The notes beneath the pieces are model-generated. The model had not been told where the DNA came from and did not search any database. It saw nothing but the letters and a program-made list of their open reading frames with translations. Positions 47,457 through 56,320 of a DNA stretch of 64,000 nt are shown here, piece by piece. The stretch is taken from positions 1-64,000 of the forward strand of contig NZ_UGNW01000001.1 in assembly GCF_900452515.1 (NCBI RefSeq), read 5' to 3'. The position numbers and the translations under genes are program-made. Source of the DNA: Legionella birminghamensis (GTDB lineage Bacteria > Pseudomonadota > Gammaproteobacteria > Legionellales > Legionellaceae). The first letter of the stretch is position 1; each line of letters starts with the position of its first letter.

Positions 47457-47907
47457 AGCAGACGCTTTACAGAAATTAGGGGTTAAGTTGGTTGAGTTAC
47501 CGGCTGACATCCTGGATCAGCTACCCCTGAATGAGGCATTACGGCAGGCAATTGATGCCGCAAAATCCATTCGCAGCCACGGGGCGGTGAGACGCCAGGC
47601 ACAGTTAATCGGCAAGTTAATGCGGGGGGCTGATCATGAGGCCATTAAAGAGGCCTATGAGGCATTAGAATCTGAGAAGAATGCCCAGACGGCTGCCTTT
47701 CATGAGCTGGAAGAGTGGCGGGATCGCCTGATCAATGATGGAAAAGAGGCTTTGACCGAATTTATCGACTATTACCAGCCAGCGGATGTGCAACAACTAA
47801 GGCAATTGATCAAAAAGGCTGTGGACGAGCGCAGGGCCAACCAGTCGCACGGTGCGTATAAAGCCCTTTTCCGTTTTATACGGGCCTCTGTTGAAGGACC
47901 TAAATGA
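47422..47907 (+). CDS. darP: Ribosome-associated protein DarP (YjgA)
   Basis: The 161-residue product belongs to the DUF615/YjgA family, which promotes peptidyl-transferase centre maturation of the 50S subunit. Seen: EEISKSQRKREADALQKLG at the start and the helical SIRSHGAVRRQAQLIGKLMR (about 48-67, quoted in part). It begins with ATG at 47422 within the end of the lipase gene, with AAAGG 7 bases upstream. The overlap with a secreted lipase gene is unusual because the functions are unrelated. Confidence 0.94.
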   Translation: MEEISKSQRKREADALQKLGVKLVELPADILDQLPLNEALRQAIDAAKSIRSHGAVRRQAQLIGKLMRGADHEAIKEAYEALESEKNAQTAAFHELEEWRDRLINDGKEALTEFIDYYQPADVQQLRQLIKKAVDERRANQSHGAYKALFRFIRASVEGPK

Positions 47908-47969
47908 TTTTGGACAAAGAAAGGCTGCTCGCCTAGAATACGACCTTAACACTTATTTAAGAGCATGGC

Positions 47970-50081
47970 ATGAATTATTCCCTGTTTATCAGTTGCGCCA
48001 AGGGATTGGAGTATTTGCTTGAGGCAGAGTTAAAAGTCCTGGGCCTTCACATTACCCGGGTTAACCCGCAAGGTGTTTATGGGGAGGCCAGCCTCCAGGT
48101 GGTTTATCAGATTTGTATCTGGTCGCGCCTTGCAAACCGGGTACAGTTAGTCCTGTTTAGCGGGCAGGCGCATAATGAGCAGAGTCTGTACCAGCTTTGT
48201 AACCAATTTCCATGGCAAACTGTATTCAAAGCCGACAAAACATTGGCCATTGAATTTCATGGTTCCTCGGGTCATATCCGTAATTCCATGTTTGGCGCCC
48301 AAGTGGTTAAAGATGCCATTGCCGATCATTTTCGAAAATTACAGGGTCAAAGGCCCTCAGTAGACCGCGAAAAACCACAAATCAGGATTCATGCCCATCT
48401 GAAGCTGGACGTCATCACTGTCAGTTTTGATTTAAGCGGTTATAGTCTGCACCAGCGCGGCTACCGGCAGCAGGCTGGCGAAGCGCCTTTGAAAGAAACC
48501 CTGGCGGCGGCGATGCTGATTAGAGCCAAATGGCCCGAACTGGCGGAGAAAGGCTACAGTTTCCAGGATCCCTTCTGCGGTTCCGGAACATTGGTTATCG
48601 AAGCCGCGATGATGGCAGCCAATATTGCCCCCGGGTTATTACGCAATGACCAATCCTTAATCCACTGGGTACAGCACCAGGAATCCCTGTGGGATAAATT
48701 AAGGGCCTTGGCCTTGCAACAGGTAAAACCGGCCCATGGCCGTATCAAGGGAAGCGACAATAACAGCAAGCTCATCCACATGGCCCTGGCCAACGCCGAA
48801 AAAGCAGGAGTGGCCCGCCTGGTGGAATTTGAGCGCCAGCCTTTACAGGATGCCCGTCCCGTTGCAAAAAAAGGCTTGTTGCTGTGTAACCCGCCCTATG
48901 GGGAACGAATGGGTGAAGCAACCCAGCTGGTTCCTTTATACCAGCAGCTGGGCCTGGTTTGCCACCAGTATTTTCAAGGCTGGGAGGCCGCTTTTTTAAC
49001 TACGAATCCGCTTTTGGCGAAAGCGGTAGGATTGCGTTCGAGTAAGCAGTACACCTTATTTAACGGTCCGCTAGAATGTAAATTATATTGTGTTAGTATC
49101 AATGCGGAAAATCAGTTAAAAAATAAAGATAAAGAATCGCTTTCTTCCGGGGCGCAAATGCTGGCCAATCGTTTGCAGAAGAATATGCAGCATCTGCAGA
49201 AATGGGCGAAAAAAAACAATATCAGCTGTTATCGCGTCTATGATGCCGATTTGCCCGAATATGCTTACGCGATTGATCTTTACAAAGATTATGCTGTGCT
49301 CCAGGAGTATGCCGCACCTTCCTCAATCGCTGCACACAAGGTGGAAAAGCGAAGCCTTGAGGTGATGCAGGTTGTGCCGCTGGCCTTGAATATTTCACCG
49401 GATAAACTGGTCGTTAAATTAAGAAAGCAGCAGAAGGGCAGCGAACAGTATCAAAAAGTGAAGCAGACACAGCATACTATGATTGTGGAAGAGGGACGGG
49501 CGAAACTCAAAGTCAATTTATACGATTATCTGGATACAGGCCTGTTTCTTGATCACCGCCCCTTGCGTTTGCGCTTCGCTTCATTGCCAGCCCAAACCCG
49601 TTTTTTAAACTGTTTTTGCTATACTGCCAGCGCCAGTGTGCATGCAGCTTTAGCCGGTGCATTGACAACTAATGTCGACTTGTCAAAAACCTATTTAAAC
49701 TGGGCTGAAGATAATTTCCGCCTGAATCACATTGATTTATCCCGCCATCAGTTTGTTCATTTTGACTGTATGGAATGGCTTGCCATCAGCAAAGACAAAT
49801 ATGATGTTATTTTTCTTGATCCGCCCAGTTTTTCAAATTCCAAGCGGATGAAAACAACGCTGGATGTACAAAGGGATCAGATTAATTTGGTGGAAGCCGC
49901 AATGCGCTTGTTAAACAGGCGAGGCGTGCTTTATTTTTCGACTAATTTACGGCAGTTTAAACTCGCGCCGCAGATTACTGAAAAATTTGTGGTGAAAGAT
50001 ATCAGCGCGGAAACGATCGATTTGGATTTCAAGCGAAACAAGCGCATTCATCAGTGTTTTATGATTAGCCATCGGGATTAG
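47970..50081 (+). CDS. rlmKL: Bifunctional 23S rRNA methyltransferase RlmKL
   Basis: The 703-residue fusion methylates 23S rRNA at G2445 (RlmL part) and G2069 (RlmK part) by E. coli numbering. Order: THUMP domain (about 40-155), first methyltransferase with DPFCGSGTLVIEAA (about 200) and NPPYGERMG (about 309), then the second with FLNCFCYTASASVHAA (about 546) and DPPSFSNSKRM (about 617). Length and motifs are those of the gammaproteobacterial fusion. It follows darP, another ribosome factor, by 62 bases. Confidence 0.96.
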   Translation: MNYSLFISCAKGLEYLLEAELKVLGLHITRVNPQGVYGEASLQVVYQICIWSRLANRVQLVLFSGQAHNEQSLYQLCNQFPWQTVFKADKTLAIEFHGSSGHIRNSMFGAQVVKDAIADHFRKLQGQRPSVDREKPQIRIHAHLKLDVITVSFDLSGYSLHQRGYRQQAGEAPLKETLAAAMLIRAKWPELAEKGYSFQDPFCGSGTLVIEAAMMAANIAPGLLRNDQSLIHWVQHQESLWDKLRALALQQVKPAHGRIKGSDNNSKLIHMALANAEKAGVARLVEFERQPLQDARPVAKKGLLLCNPPYGERMGEATQLVPLYQQLGLVCHQYFQGWEAAFLTTNPLLAKAVGLRSSKQYTLFNGPLECKLYCVSINAENQLKNKDKESLSSGAQMLANRLQKNMQHLQKWAKKNNISCYRVYDADLPEYAYAIDLYKDYAVLQEYAAPSSIAAHKVEKRSLEVMQVVPLALNISPDKLVVKLRKQQKGSEQYQKVKQTQHTMIVEEGRAKLKVNLYDYLDTGLFLDHRPLRLRFASLPAQTRFLNCFCYTASASVHAALAGALTTNVDLSKTYLNWAEDNFRLNHIDLSRHQFVHFDCMEWLAISKDKYDVIFLDPPSFSNSKRMKTTLDVQRDQINLVEAAMRLLNRRGVLYFSTNLRQFKLAPQITEKFVVKDISAETIDLDFKRNKRIHQCFMISHRD

Positions 50082-50146
50082 GTAGCTTAGCGAACTGAGA
50101 GATTAACCCGCCGTGAAGACTCATAGCTATCTATACAAATCCAGTC

Positions 50147-50303
50147 GAATCCCCGCGGCTTCGACCGCGGGGCCCATGGTGGCCTTAAACAGCGCTTAGA
50201 ACAACTACAATCCTGCAGAAGTAAAGATTGAATGAACTGCTTAGTAAATTGAAGCTCCGAATAAGATTCATTAGGCCCCGCGGTCAAAGCCGCGGGGATT
50301 CGG
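50147..50303. repeat. Inverted GC-rich arms with a different core
   Basis: A left arm CGAATCCCCGCGGC..GACCGCGGGGCCCATG (50147-50178) faces a right arm GGCCCCGCGGTC..GCCGCGGGGATTCGG (50276-50303). The inner 95 bp do not resemble the core shared by the elements at 6144 and 41484. It lies downstream of rlmKL and holds no gene. Confidence 0.65.
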
Positions 50304-50368
50304 AGCGGAAAAACATGTGTGTAGATATCTTTGCCGCGGGAAATACAGGGCCTTCGCCGGTGGTTGGA

Positions 50369-50947
50369 TTAAATATTAGGTGGATTCTTCTCGTCCTCAC
50401 TATCCAGCGTGGGCGGGGGAGTGACTGGCGAAACCGGCTCCGTGACGACAATCGTTTCTGGCCCATGGAGCTCCTCTCGCAGTTTTGGCATGTAGCCTGC
50501 CATAAAGCAAAGCTCGGCAATTAAAAACAGAGGGGCAACCAGTGCCTGCTGGGCATTTGTCATAAATGCTGGTTTTGTTCCTTCCATAAAATGACCGGCA
50601 AGTTGTAAAGCCCAGCCAATAACAAAACAAATAACAAAAACCCATAAATTAAGGCCATCAGGTCCGTGGTTGCTTAAAACCGCGCTAATCCATAATAAAA
50701 TAGCCAGTATGGGCAGCAGCAATAAGGCCAGGCGCCAGTTTAGTTTTAAATAATAAATAAACAAAACGGCAGTCAGGATCTCAGCTAAAGTGACGTCAAA
50801 TATCCCGGGTACAATTACATGAAAGTAACCGAAAAAAATCATCAAGCTGAAAATAATAAGGGGAACACCCGCGAGATGGGTGTAAAGTGTAGTTTTCTCC
50901 TGATGGTATTGGCGATACAAATAGGCTTGTTCGAGAAACGTTTTCAT
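50369..50947 (-). CDS. Mpo1/YGL010w-like (DUF962) membrane protein
   Basis: The 192-residue product has four or more membrane segments and the DUF962 pattern: YRQYHQEKTTLYTHLAGVP (about 12-30) with paired histidines, NLWVFVICFVIGWALQLAGH (about 99-118) and EGTKPA. Relatives are iron-dependent dioxygenases that shorten 2-hydroxy fatty acids. The C-terminal 30 residues are Pro/Glu-rich and probably cytoplasmic. No operon partner is apparent. Confidence 0.85.
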   Translation of the reverse strand: MKTFLEQAYLYRQYHQEKTTLYTHLAGVPLIIFSLMIFFGYFHVIVPGIFDVTLAEILTAVLFIYYLKLNWRLALLLLPILAILLWISAVLSNHGPDGLNLWVFVICFVIGWALQLAGHFMEGTKPAFMTNAQQALVAPLFLIAELCFMAGYMPKLREELHGPETIVVTEPVSPVTPPPTLDSEDEKNPPNI

Positions 50948-51008
50948 CCTGAATTCCTTGCTGTTTTTTCATAAACTTAGCATAAATTGACCAAAATCAC
51001 CAACCTCG

Positions 51009-51105
51009 ATACCGCGAACGGGTCGCGGTACGTGGCAAGTATATACGTAGCAGAGTATAGCAGTGCATTGACCTGGGCCTATGTACTGCGGCCTGTCCGC
51101 AGTAT
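51009..51105. repeat. Pair of inverted, covarying 8-bp hairpins
   Basis: Two 25-base segments, 51009-51033 and 51081-51105, are inverted copies of each other. They agree at 19 of 25 positions, and all six differences are transitions. Each forms an 8-bp stem with a 5-base loop (TACCGCGA/TCGCGGTA and TACTGCGG/CCGCAGTA). Two of the base-pair differences are compensated (C-G to T-A and A-T to G-C). The pair lies between the DUF962 gene start and the transporter stop, upstream of the DUF962 gene. Confidence 0.6.
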
Positions 51106-51153
51106 CCAAGCTGTACCGGCCAATAAACGGAGCTAAGCTCCTCACACAAGGCC

Positions 51154-52446
51154 TTATAAAAGGTTGTAAAGAATAGCTGAAATAGCCACTAAGCCCATGA
51201 TTGTGATAAACGCATTAACCAGCGGACGTTTATATTTTTGCATAGCCGGAATTGTGGCAATCGCATACATTGGCATCAGGAACAAAATGATGGCAATCAC
51301 CGGGCCGCCCAGGGTTTCGATCATCCCCAGGATGCTGGGATTGACTGTTGCCACCAGCCAGCAGGTCAGGATCATAAAGATTTCAATGACAAGCTGAATC
51401 TTCTTATAGGAAACCGCTTTATTTTTCTTTTGCAGGGCCTTGGCGATTAATCCATGCATGCCTTCACTCGCGCCCAGATAATGACCCAGAAAAGACTTGG
51501 AAATTGCAATAAAGGCGATGAAAGGGGCAATATAAGCAATTATCGGTGTTTTAAAATGATTCGCTAAATAGGATAGAATCGAGATATTTTGCTGCTTGGC
51601 CAACATTAAATCCTGTGCTGACAGGCTGAGTACGCAGCTGAATACAAAAAACATGACCGTGGCAACCATCATCAAATGGCTGTATTTCAAAATAGTGGAG
51701 CTTTTGGTATCCGCCTGCTTCTCATAGTCTTTTTTCTGGGCCACGGCAAAAGAAGAGATAATAGGCGAGTGGTTAAATGAGAATACCATCACTGGGATAA
51801 CCAGCCACAGCGTTTTCCAGAAACTTCCGCTAGCGGCAACCTGACCCAGACTGCTGCTTCCGGCAAAAATCGCAGTATTCCAATGTGGAATCAGATAAAG
51901 CGATAACAGGATCAATACCGTCACGAAAGGGTAAACCAGAAGGCTCATCGACCTTACAATCATTTGCTGCCCAAAGCGGACTATGGCCATCAAGGCAAGA
52001 ATCAATACCAATGCCAAAACTGCGCGCGGAGGAGGGGCAATACCCAGTTGATTTAATAAAAAGCTTTGCGTGGTATTGGTAATAGCCACGCTGTACATTA
52101 GCAATATCGGATAGATGGCAAAGAAATATAGCAGGGTCAGAATGCGTCCTGCACTGGCGCCAAAGTGCTCATCGACCACTTCGGTAATATCACTGGTTTT
52201 GCTTGTACCTGACAAAACAAAGCGGCATAAAGCCTGATGCGAAAAATAAGTCATCGGAAAAGCCAGCAGGGCCATGATAATTAAAGGCCAAATACCATGT
52301 AAGCCGGCATCGATTGGAAGAAAAAGGGTGCCCGCACCAATCGCGGTGCCGTATAGACTGAGCATCCATATCGTATCTTGCTTATTCCATTCAGAAACAC
52401 GGCTTTCTTCTGAGGGAAAGGATACAACTATTCCTTCTACAGACAT
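51154..52446 (-). CDS. HAAAP-family amino acid permease (aromatic or serine/threonine type)
   Basis: The 430-residue product has eleven membrane segments and the HAAAP pattern: TIWMLSLYGTAIGAGTLFLP near residue 25, FSNHSP-like FSFNHSPIISSFAV (about 221-234), and FLGHYLGASEG (about 328). Members import aromatic amino acids, serine or threonine with protons. Amino-acid transporters are abundant in Legionella, which uses amino acids as carbon sources. The exact substrate is not determinable here. Confidence 0.88.
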   Translation of the reverse strand: MSVEGIVVSFPSEESRVSEWNKQDTIWMLSLYGTAIGAGTLFLPIDAGLHGIWPLIIMALLAFPMTYFSHQALCRFVLSGTSKTSDITEVVDEHFGASAGRILTLLYFFAIYPILLMYSVAITNTTQSFLLNQLGIAPPPRAVLALVLILALMAIVRFGQQMIVRSMSLLVYPFVTVLILLSLYLIPHWNTAIFAGSSSLGQVAASGSFWKTLWLVIPVMVFSFNHSPIISSFAVAQKKDYEKQADTKSSTILKYSHLMMVATVMFFVFSCVLSLSAQDLMLAKQQNISILSYLANHFKTPIIAYIAPFIAFIAISKSFLGHYLGASEGMHGLIAKALQKKNKAVSYKKIQLVIEIFMILTCWLVATVNPSILGMIETLGGPVIAIILFLMPMYAIATIPAMQKYKRPLVNAFITIMGLVAISAILYNLL

Positions 52447-52589
52447 AACACATCCTCGTTGGGTGATAAGTTAGCATGATTCTGCTCATTTCCTGCGAAT
52501 TTTAAAGCACTCCGTTCCTCAGAAAATCATACAGCAATTTGTACTATTTTTAGGCAAGCAATCTATCTTATCGAATCTGAACTGACAAA

Positions 52590-53177
52590 TCAAGTAGCAG
52601 CTTGTGCAATAAGTTCATTATATCGATAACAAGAGCGCAGATGATCATTGACCATGCCCACAGACTGCATAAATGCATAACAGCTGATTGGGCCAAGAAA
52701 AACAAAACCGTCCTGACGCAATTGTTTAGCCATGGCGCGCGATTGACTCGATTCTGTAGGGATTTCAGACAAATCCCGCCATTTATTGACAATAACCTGT
52801 CCTTGAGTAAATTGCCAGAGGTAATCAACAACCGATTGCTTTTCATCAATAGAAAGAAAGGCCTGTGCATTTTGCCTGACCGAAAAGATTTTGCGGCGAT
52901 TACGAATCAATGCCTCATTGCCGAGAAATGCATTAAGTTCCTCATCGCCTAAAGCCGCAAGAGCCTCTGGGGAAAAGTGATGAAAGGCTTCCCGCATAGC
53001 CTCGCGCCTTTTCAGGATAATATGCCAGCTTAATCCGGCCTGCATGCTTTCAAGAATGATCATTTCAAAAAGTTTGCGGCGGTCTTTCAGGGGGGCTCCC
53101 CACTCCTGATCGTGATAATTTTGATAGAGTTCGTCTTTCAGGCACCAGGCGCAACGAATGAGTTCAGAGTTTTTCAA
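52590..53177 (-). CDS. tag: DNA-3-methyladenine glycosylase I
   Basis: The 195-residue enzyme excises 3-methyladenine from alkylated DNA. Seen: RCAWC (zinc-binding cysteines), YHDQEWGAPL (about 20-29), the catalytic-region ESMQAGLSWHIILKRR (about 44-59) and FLGPISCYAFMQSVGMVNDH (about 155-174, quoted in part). Family members begin a few residues before the first Cys, so I place the start at the TTG 53177, which overlaps the end of pagP by 14 bases; an ATG at 53216 inside pagP is an alternative. Overlap suggests co-translation with pagP. Confidence 0.92.
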   Translation of the reverse strand: MKNSELIRCAWCLKDELYQNYHDQEWGAPLKDRRKLFEMIILESMQAGLSWHIILKRREAMREAFHHFSPEALAALGDEELNAFLGNEALIRNRRKIFSVRQNAQAFLSIDEKQSVVDYLWQFTQGQVIVNKWRDLSEIPTESSQSRAMAKQLRQDGFVFLGPISCYAFMQSVGMVNDHLRSCYRYNELIAQAAT

Positions 53178-53730
53178 AAGTCCATTTTCCAAAGATGAAT
53201 AAAACGTTTCCAGCATCCTGGGCGCCTGGTATATACGTGGCGCCAATACTCAGCTGACGATAGTTTATCGACACCCATGGAAGGATGCCTGGGAAGGGAA
53301 TGCCTTTGAAGATGTCGGGACGGGCAGTGACCAGCACGCTATAACCGCCGCCAATCCGAAGGTTTTCCCCCAGATGAGCCATTTTTAAGAAAGCATAACC
53401 CACTGCAGGCTCGATATTTTTATGTGAGTCAAGAAATGCTATAGCATAAAGTCCATGCCAGTCCTTGTCTTCATCGTAGAATCCCTTGCCGAGCCCGCCG
53501 CCCCAGGCCAGCTCATTGTAAGTTTTCAGGCGTTCTTTATCATAGGTGTAGCGGTTATGCCAGGCATAGCCTGTTCCATAAAGTTCGTTATTGCCGTCAT
53601 ACCATATCTGGTGCAAACGCTGGCATGCTTTATGAATTAAAAAGGGAAGGCCTTCACAGGAAGAAGTGGTTTCAGTGGCGTGAGCAGTAGAAACACCCAC
53701 AATTAATAAGAATATTAGTAAACGATTCAT
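53164..53730 (-). CDS. pagP: Lipid A palmitoyltransferase PagP
   Basis: The 188-residue outer-membrane beta-barrel enzyme transfers palmitate from phospholipid to lipid A, raising resistance to cationic peptides. It has a signal peptide (1-18), then IWYDGNNELYGTGYAWHNRYTY (about 41, quoted in part), GGGLGKGFYDEDKDWHGLYAIAFLDSH (about 75, quoted in part) and the terminal phenylalanine/tryptophan-rich strand FGKWTFEKL, all PagP-like. The relative in L. pneumophila is called Rcp. ATG at 53730 is chosen from the signal peptide; a GTG at 53760 lies in frame. Confidence 0.93.
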   Translation of the reverse strand: MNRLLIFLLIVGVSTAHATETTSSCEGLPFLIHKACQRLHQIWYDGNNELYGTGYAWHNRYTYDKERLKTYNELAWGGGLGKGFYDEDKDWHGLYAIAFLDSHKNIEPAVGYAFLKMAHLGENLRIGGGYSVLVTARPDIFKGIPFPGILPWVSINYRQLSIGATYIPGAQDAGNVLFIFGKWTFEKL

Positions 53731-53843
53731 TGATATAAATGCGAGGGGTTTAGCCAGCACTTGTTTAATGCTAAAGTGAATTCAAGTCGGGTGCCTAGCT
53801 TTATCACCACTATTAAATTGTTATTTATTAAGAGCATACTAAC

Positions 53844-55232
53844 ATGGACTTGTTTCGTAAAAAAGCGATAAATTTGGAATGCGAGGACGATGCTTCGAGA
53901 TTGGCCAGGTGCCTATCCGCATTGGATCTGGTGTTTTTAGGGGTTGGCGCCATTATCGGTGCGGGAATTTTCGTACTGACCGGTATTGTAGCAGCAACAC
54001 ATGCCGGTCCCGGAATTGTGTTTTCCTATATCCTGGCCGGGTTGGCCTGTGCCTTTTCGGCTTATTCCTATGCGGAGCTGGCCGCGGCTGTAGGAGGCTG
54101 CGGCAGTGCTTATGGCTATGCTTACACAGGGTTCGGTGAACTGGTCGCATGGATTGTCGGCTGGGATCTTATATTGGAGTATGCGATATCGGTACCAGCG
54201 GTTTCAGTAGGTTGGAGCGGGTATTTTAATGATCTGCTTCGCGCAATGCATCTTATACTGCCGCCTGATCTTTTGCATGCACCACAGGCGGGTGGTGTAT
54301 TTAATATTTTGTCCATGTCGATTATTCTTTTTTTAATGCTGCTGTTGATTATCGGGATTAAATCCAGCTCGCGGGTTAATAATCTGATGGTATTTGTAAA
54401 ATTAATAATCCTTTGTGTATTTATTATCATTGCCAGCTCAAATGTGAATCCTGCCAACTGGAGCCCCTTCCTGCCTTTTGGTTGGCAAGGAGTTGTACAG
54501 GGTGGAGCCCTGATATTTTTTGCCTATATTGGTTTTGATGCGGTGTCCACAGCTGCGGAAGAAGCAATTAATCCACAGCGTGACCTGCCAGTTGGCATTC
54601 TGGGTTCACTGATTCTTTGTACCCTGTTCTATATTATTGTCTCAGGACTGCTCACCGGAATTGTTCCTTATTCTTCGCTGAATGTTTCCTCACCCGTCAC
54701 CCATGCCATGCTCTTGCTGGGATACCGGGCGGCCGCCGGGTTTATTGGTGTTGGCGCTGTGGCCGGCTTAACGACAGTGATGCTGGTATTGTTCTATGGT
54801 CTGACACGCATTATCCTGGCCATGTCCAGGGACGGCTTATTGCCGCGTTTTTTTGCCCATACCTCGCCAAGAACCAAAGCTCCCGTTCGAATTATTGTTA
54901 TTTGTGGTATTCTCATGTCGTTGATTGCTGCTTTGCTGCCGATCAACGAATTGGCGGAATTGGTCAATATCGGAACTCTTTTCGCATTCATAACGGTTTG
55001 TGTTGGCGTCATTGTGATGCGTTATACCCATCCCGAGTTGCCTCGACCGTTTAGAACCCCGTTTATGCCCGTAGTGCCGATTTTGGGGGTGATATCCTGC
55101 CTCTATCTCATATTTAATCTACCCACTCTCTCGCTTTTACGGTTTGTGATCTGGATGGTGATAGGCTTGGTTGTCTATTTTAGTTATAGTTATGCGCATA
55201 GCGGGCTGAATGGGGTTAAGGTTGAAAAATGA
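53844..55232 (+). CDS. APC-family amino acid permease (cationic amino acid transporter type)
   Basis: The 462-residue product has twelve membrane segments with the APC signature GVGAIIGAGIFVLTG (about 34-48), the segment SYAELAAAVGGCGSAYGYAYTG (about 76, quoted in part) and FFAYIGFDAVSTAAEE (about 227-242), as in YfnA/CAT-type carriers. The C-terminus overlaps exoD by 23 bases. Substrate unknown; probably an amino-acid importer or exchanger. Confidence 0.9.
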   Translation: MDLFRKKAINLECEDDASRLARCLSALDLVFLGVGAIIGAGIFVLTGIVAATHAGPGIVFSYILAGLACAFSAYSYAELAAAVGGCGSAYGYAYTGFGELVAWIVGWDLILEYAISVPAVSVGWSGYFNDLLRAMHLILPPDLLHAPQAGGVFNILSMSIILFLMLLLIIGIKSSSRVNNLMVFVKLIILCVFIIIASSNVNPANWSPFLPFGWQGVVQGGALIFFAYIGFDAVSTAAEEAINPQRDLPVGILGSLILCTLFYIIVSGLLTGIVPYSSLNVSSPVTHAMLLLGYRAAAGFIGVGAVAGLTTVMLVLFYGLTRIILAMSRDGLLPRFFAHTSPRTKAPVRIIVICGILMSLIAALLPINELAELVNIGTLFAFITVCVGVIVMRYTHPELPRPFRTPFMPVVPILGVISCLYLIFNLPTLSLLRFVIWMVIGLVVYFSYSYAHSGLNGVKVEK

Positions 55233-55857
55233 TTTGAAACAATCAAGGCCAGTAAAAAAAGCCAGGGCAAAGGAGTCGGTTTCACGGTTATTGCGAAAAA
55301 TTGTGTTGCTTCATCGCCACGAGAAGTCGATCAGTTTTGGTGAGTTGATTAAATCCATGGGAGAGCGGGCATTCGGTTTAATCACAGTCCTGTTTGCTTT
55401 GCCGAGCGGTTTGCCAATCGCAGTAATTCCCGGTTTTTCATTTGTTTTTGGGTTGCCGATTGTTTTTATTGCGCTGCATTTGCTGATTGGCAGGAAAAGC
55501 CTGTGGCTGCCTGCACGCCTGGCCGGGCAAACCGTTGATATTCAGACACTTGAAAAAATGTTGGCAAAGACAAGGCCTTACTTATTGTTTGTTGAACGTT
55601 TGCTAAAACCCCGGCTGTTATTTTTTTCCTCCAACATCGCTGAGCATGTTCACGGTATCCTTTTGCTGTTTATGAGCCTGCTATTATTGCTGCCGATCCC
55701 TTTTAGCAATTTTATATTTGCCAGTCTTATTATTTGTTTAGGTTTGGGGCTGATTGAAAAAGACGGCCTGCTAATCCTGCTGGCTTATCTTGGATTTATT
55801 GTTTATGCCATTTTTCTTAATCAGGTGATTGAACAGCTGTGGGCACTGTTCGTTTGA
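55210..55857 (+). CDS. ExoD-family membrane protein
   Basis: The 215-residue product matches the ExoD pattern: ISFGELIKSMGERAFGLITVLFALP (about 40-60, quoted in part), IPGFSFVFGLPIV and three to four membrane segments. ExoD was named from rhizobial exopolysaccharide mutants, but its biochemical role is unknown. The ATG at 55210 lies inside the permease gene, so the two are coupled. A start a few codons later is possible. Confidence 0.85.
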   Translation: MGLRLKNDLKQSRPVKKARAKESVSRLLRKIVLLHRHEKSISFGELIKSMGERAFGLITVLFALPSGLPIAVIPGFSFVFGLPIVFIALHLLIGRKSLWLPARLAGQTVDIQTLEKMLAKTRPYLLFVERLLKPRLLFFSSNIAEHVHGILLLFMSLLLLLPIPFSNFIFASLIICLGLGLIEKDGLLILLAYLGFIVYAIFLNQVIEQLWALFV

Positions 55858-55893
55858 GAGTATTGGCGTATAAGCCTCAACAGGGCTTGGGTT

Positions 55894-56078
55894 GGGCCCC
55901 GCGGTCGAAGCCGCGGGGATACGTGCTAGTCGCAGTCGCGGGGATACGGGCTAGTTGAAGCTGGGGGGATGGGCTAGTCGAAGCCGCGGGGATGCGGGCT
56001 AGTTGAAGCTGGGGGATACGAGCCACCCTCGTCGAATTGCAGAAATCGTATCCCCGCGGCTGCGACCGCGGGGCCCAT
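55894..56078. repeat. GC-rich arm with degenerate array of about 25-bp units, closed by an inverted arm
   Basis: The forward arm GGGCCCCGCGGTCGAAG..CCGCGGGGATAC starts at 55894 and is followed by about four more degenerate units (period 24-27 bp) to about 56020. A reverse arm, GTATCCCCGCGGC..GACCGCGGGGCCCAT, lies at 56048-56078. The 463-bp gap 55858-56320 otherwise holds only the doubtful small frame at 56119-56274. Confidence 0.7.
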
Positions 56079-56118
56079 TAGGCGATACCGGTGTGTTTGC
56101 TTCGCTGCGATCCAGTTC

Positions 56119-56274
56119 TCAGAAAAACTGTGTACAAAGCGTGTGAGCTGTAGTATTATTAAACACCTTTTGGCTTTTGTGATGATAAAATTGTCTTTCA
56201 ATAAGCGTTATTTGTTTCTCCAGTGCTTTTCCTTGCGCATCTTCAATGTGGCCGTTAGGGCCTGTTAACGACAT
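56119..56274 (-). CDS. Doubtful small protein or gene remnant
   Basis: A 51-residue frame starts MSLTGPNGHIEDAQGKALEK and continues with a polar, helical sequence. Its amino-acid and codon composition looks coding rather than random. No ribosome binding site is evident, and it faces brnQ divergently across 46 bases. It could be a small unrecognised gene or the 5' remnant of a larger one cut by the neighbouring repeat. Confidence 0.25.
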   Translation of the reverse strand: MSLTGPNGHIEDAQGKALEKQITLIERQFYHHKSQKVFNNTTAHTLCTQFF

Positions 56275-56320
56275 ATAAAACAGAACTGCTCTCGCCCAAA
56301 CGCACATGAAGGAGAACTAA

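Noticed and set aside
55974-56201. 75-residue minus-strand frame
   Set aside because: Its C-terminal third is the repeat array, and it has no ribosome binding site or family character.
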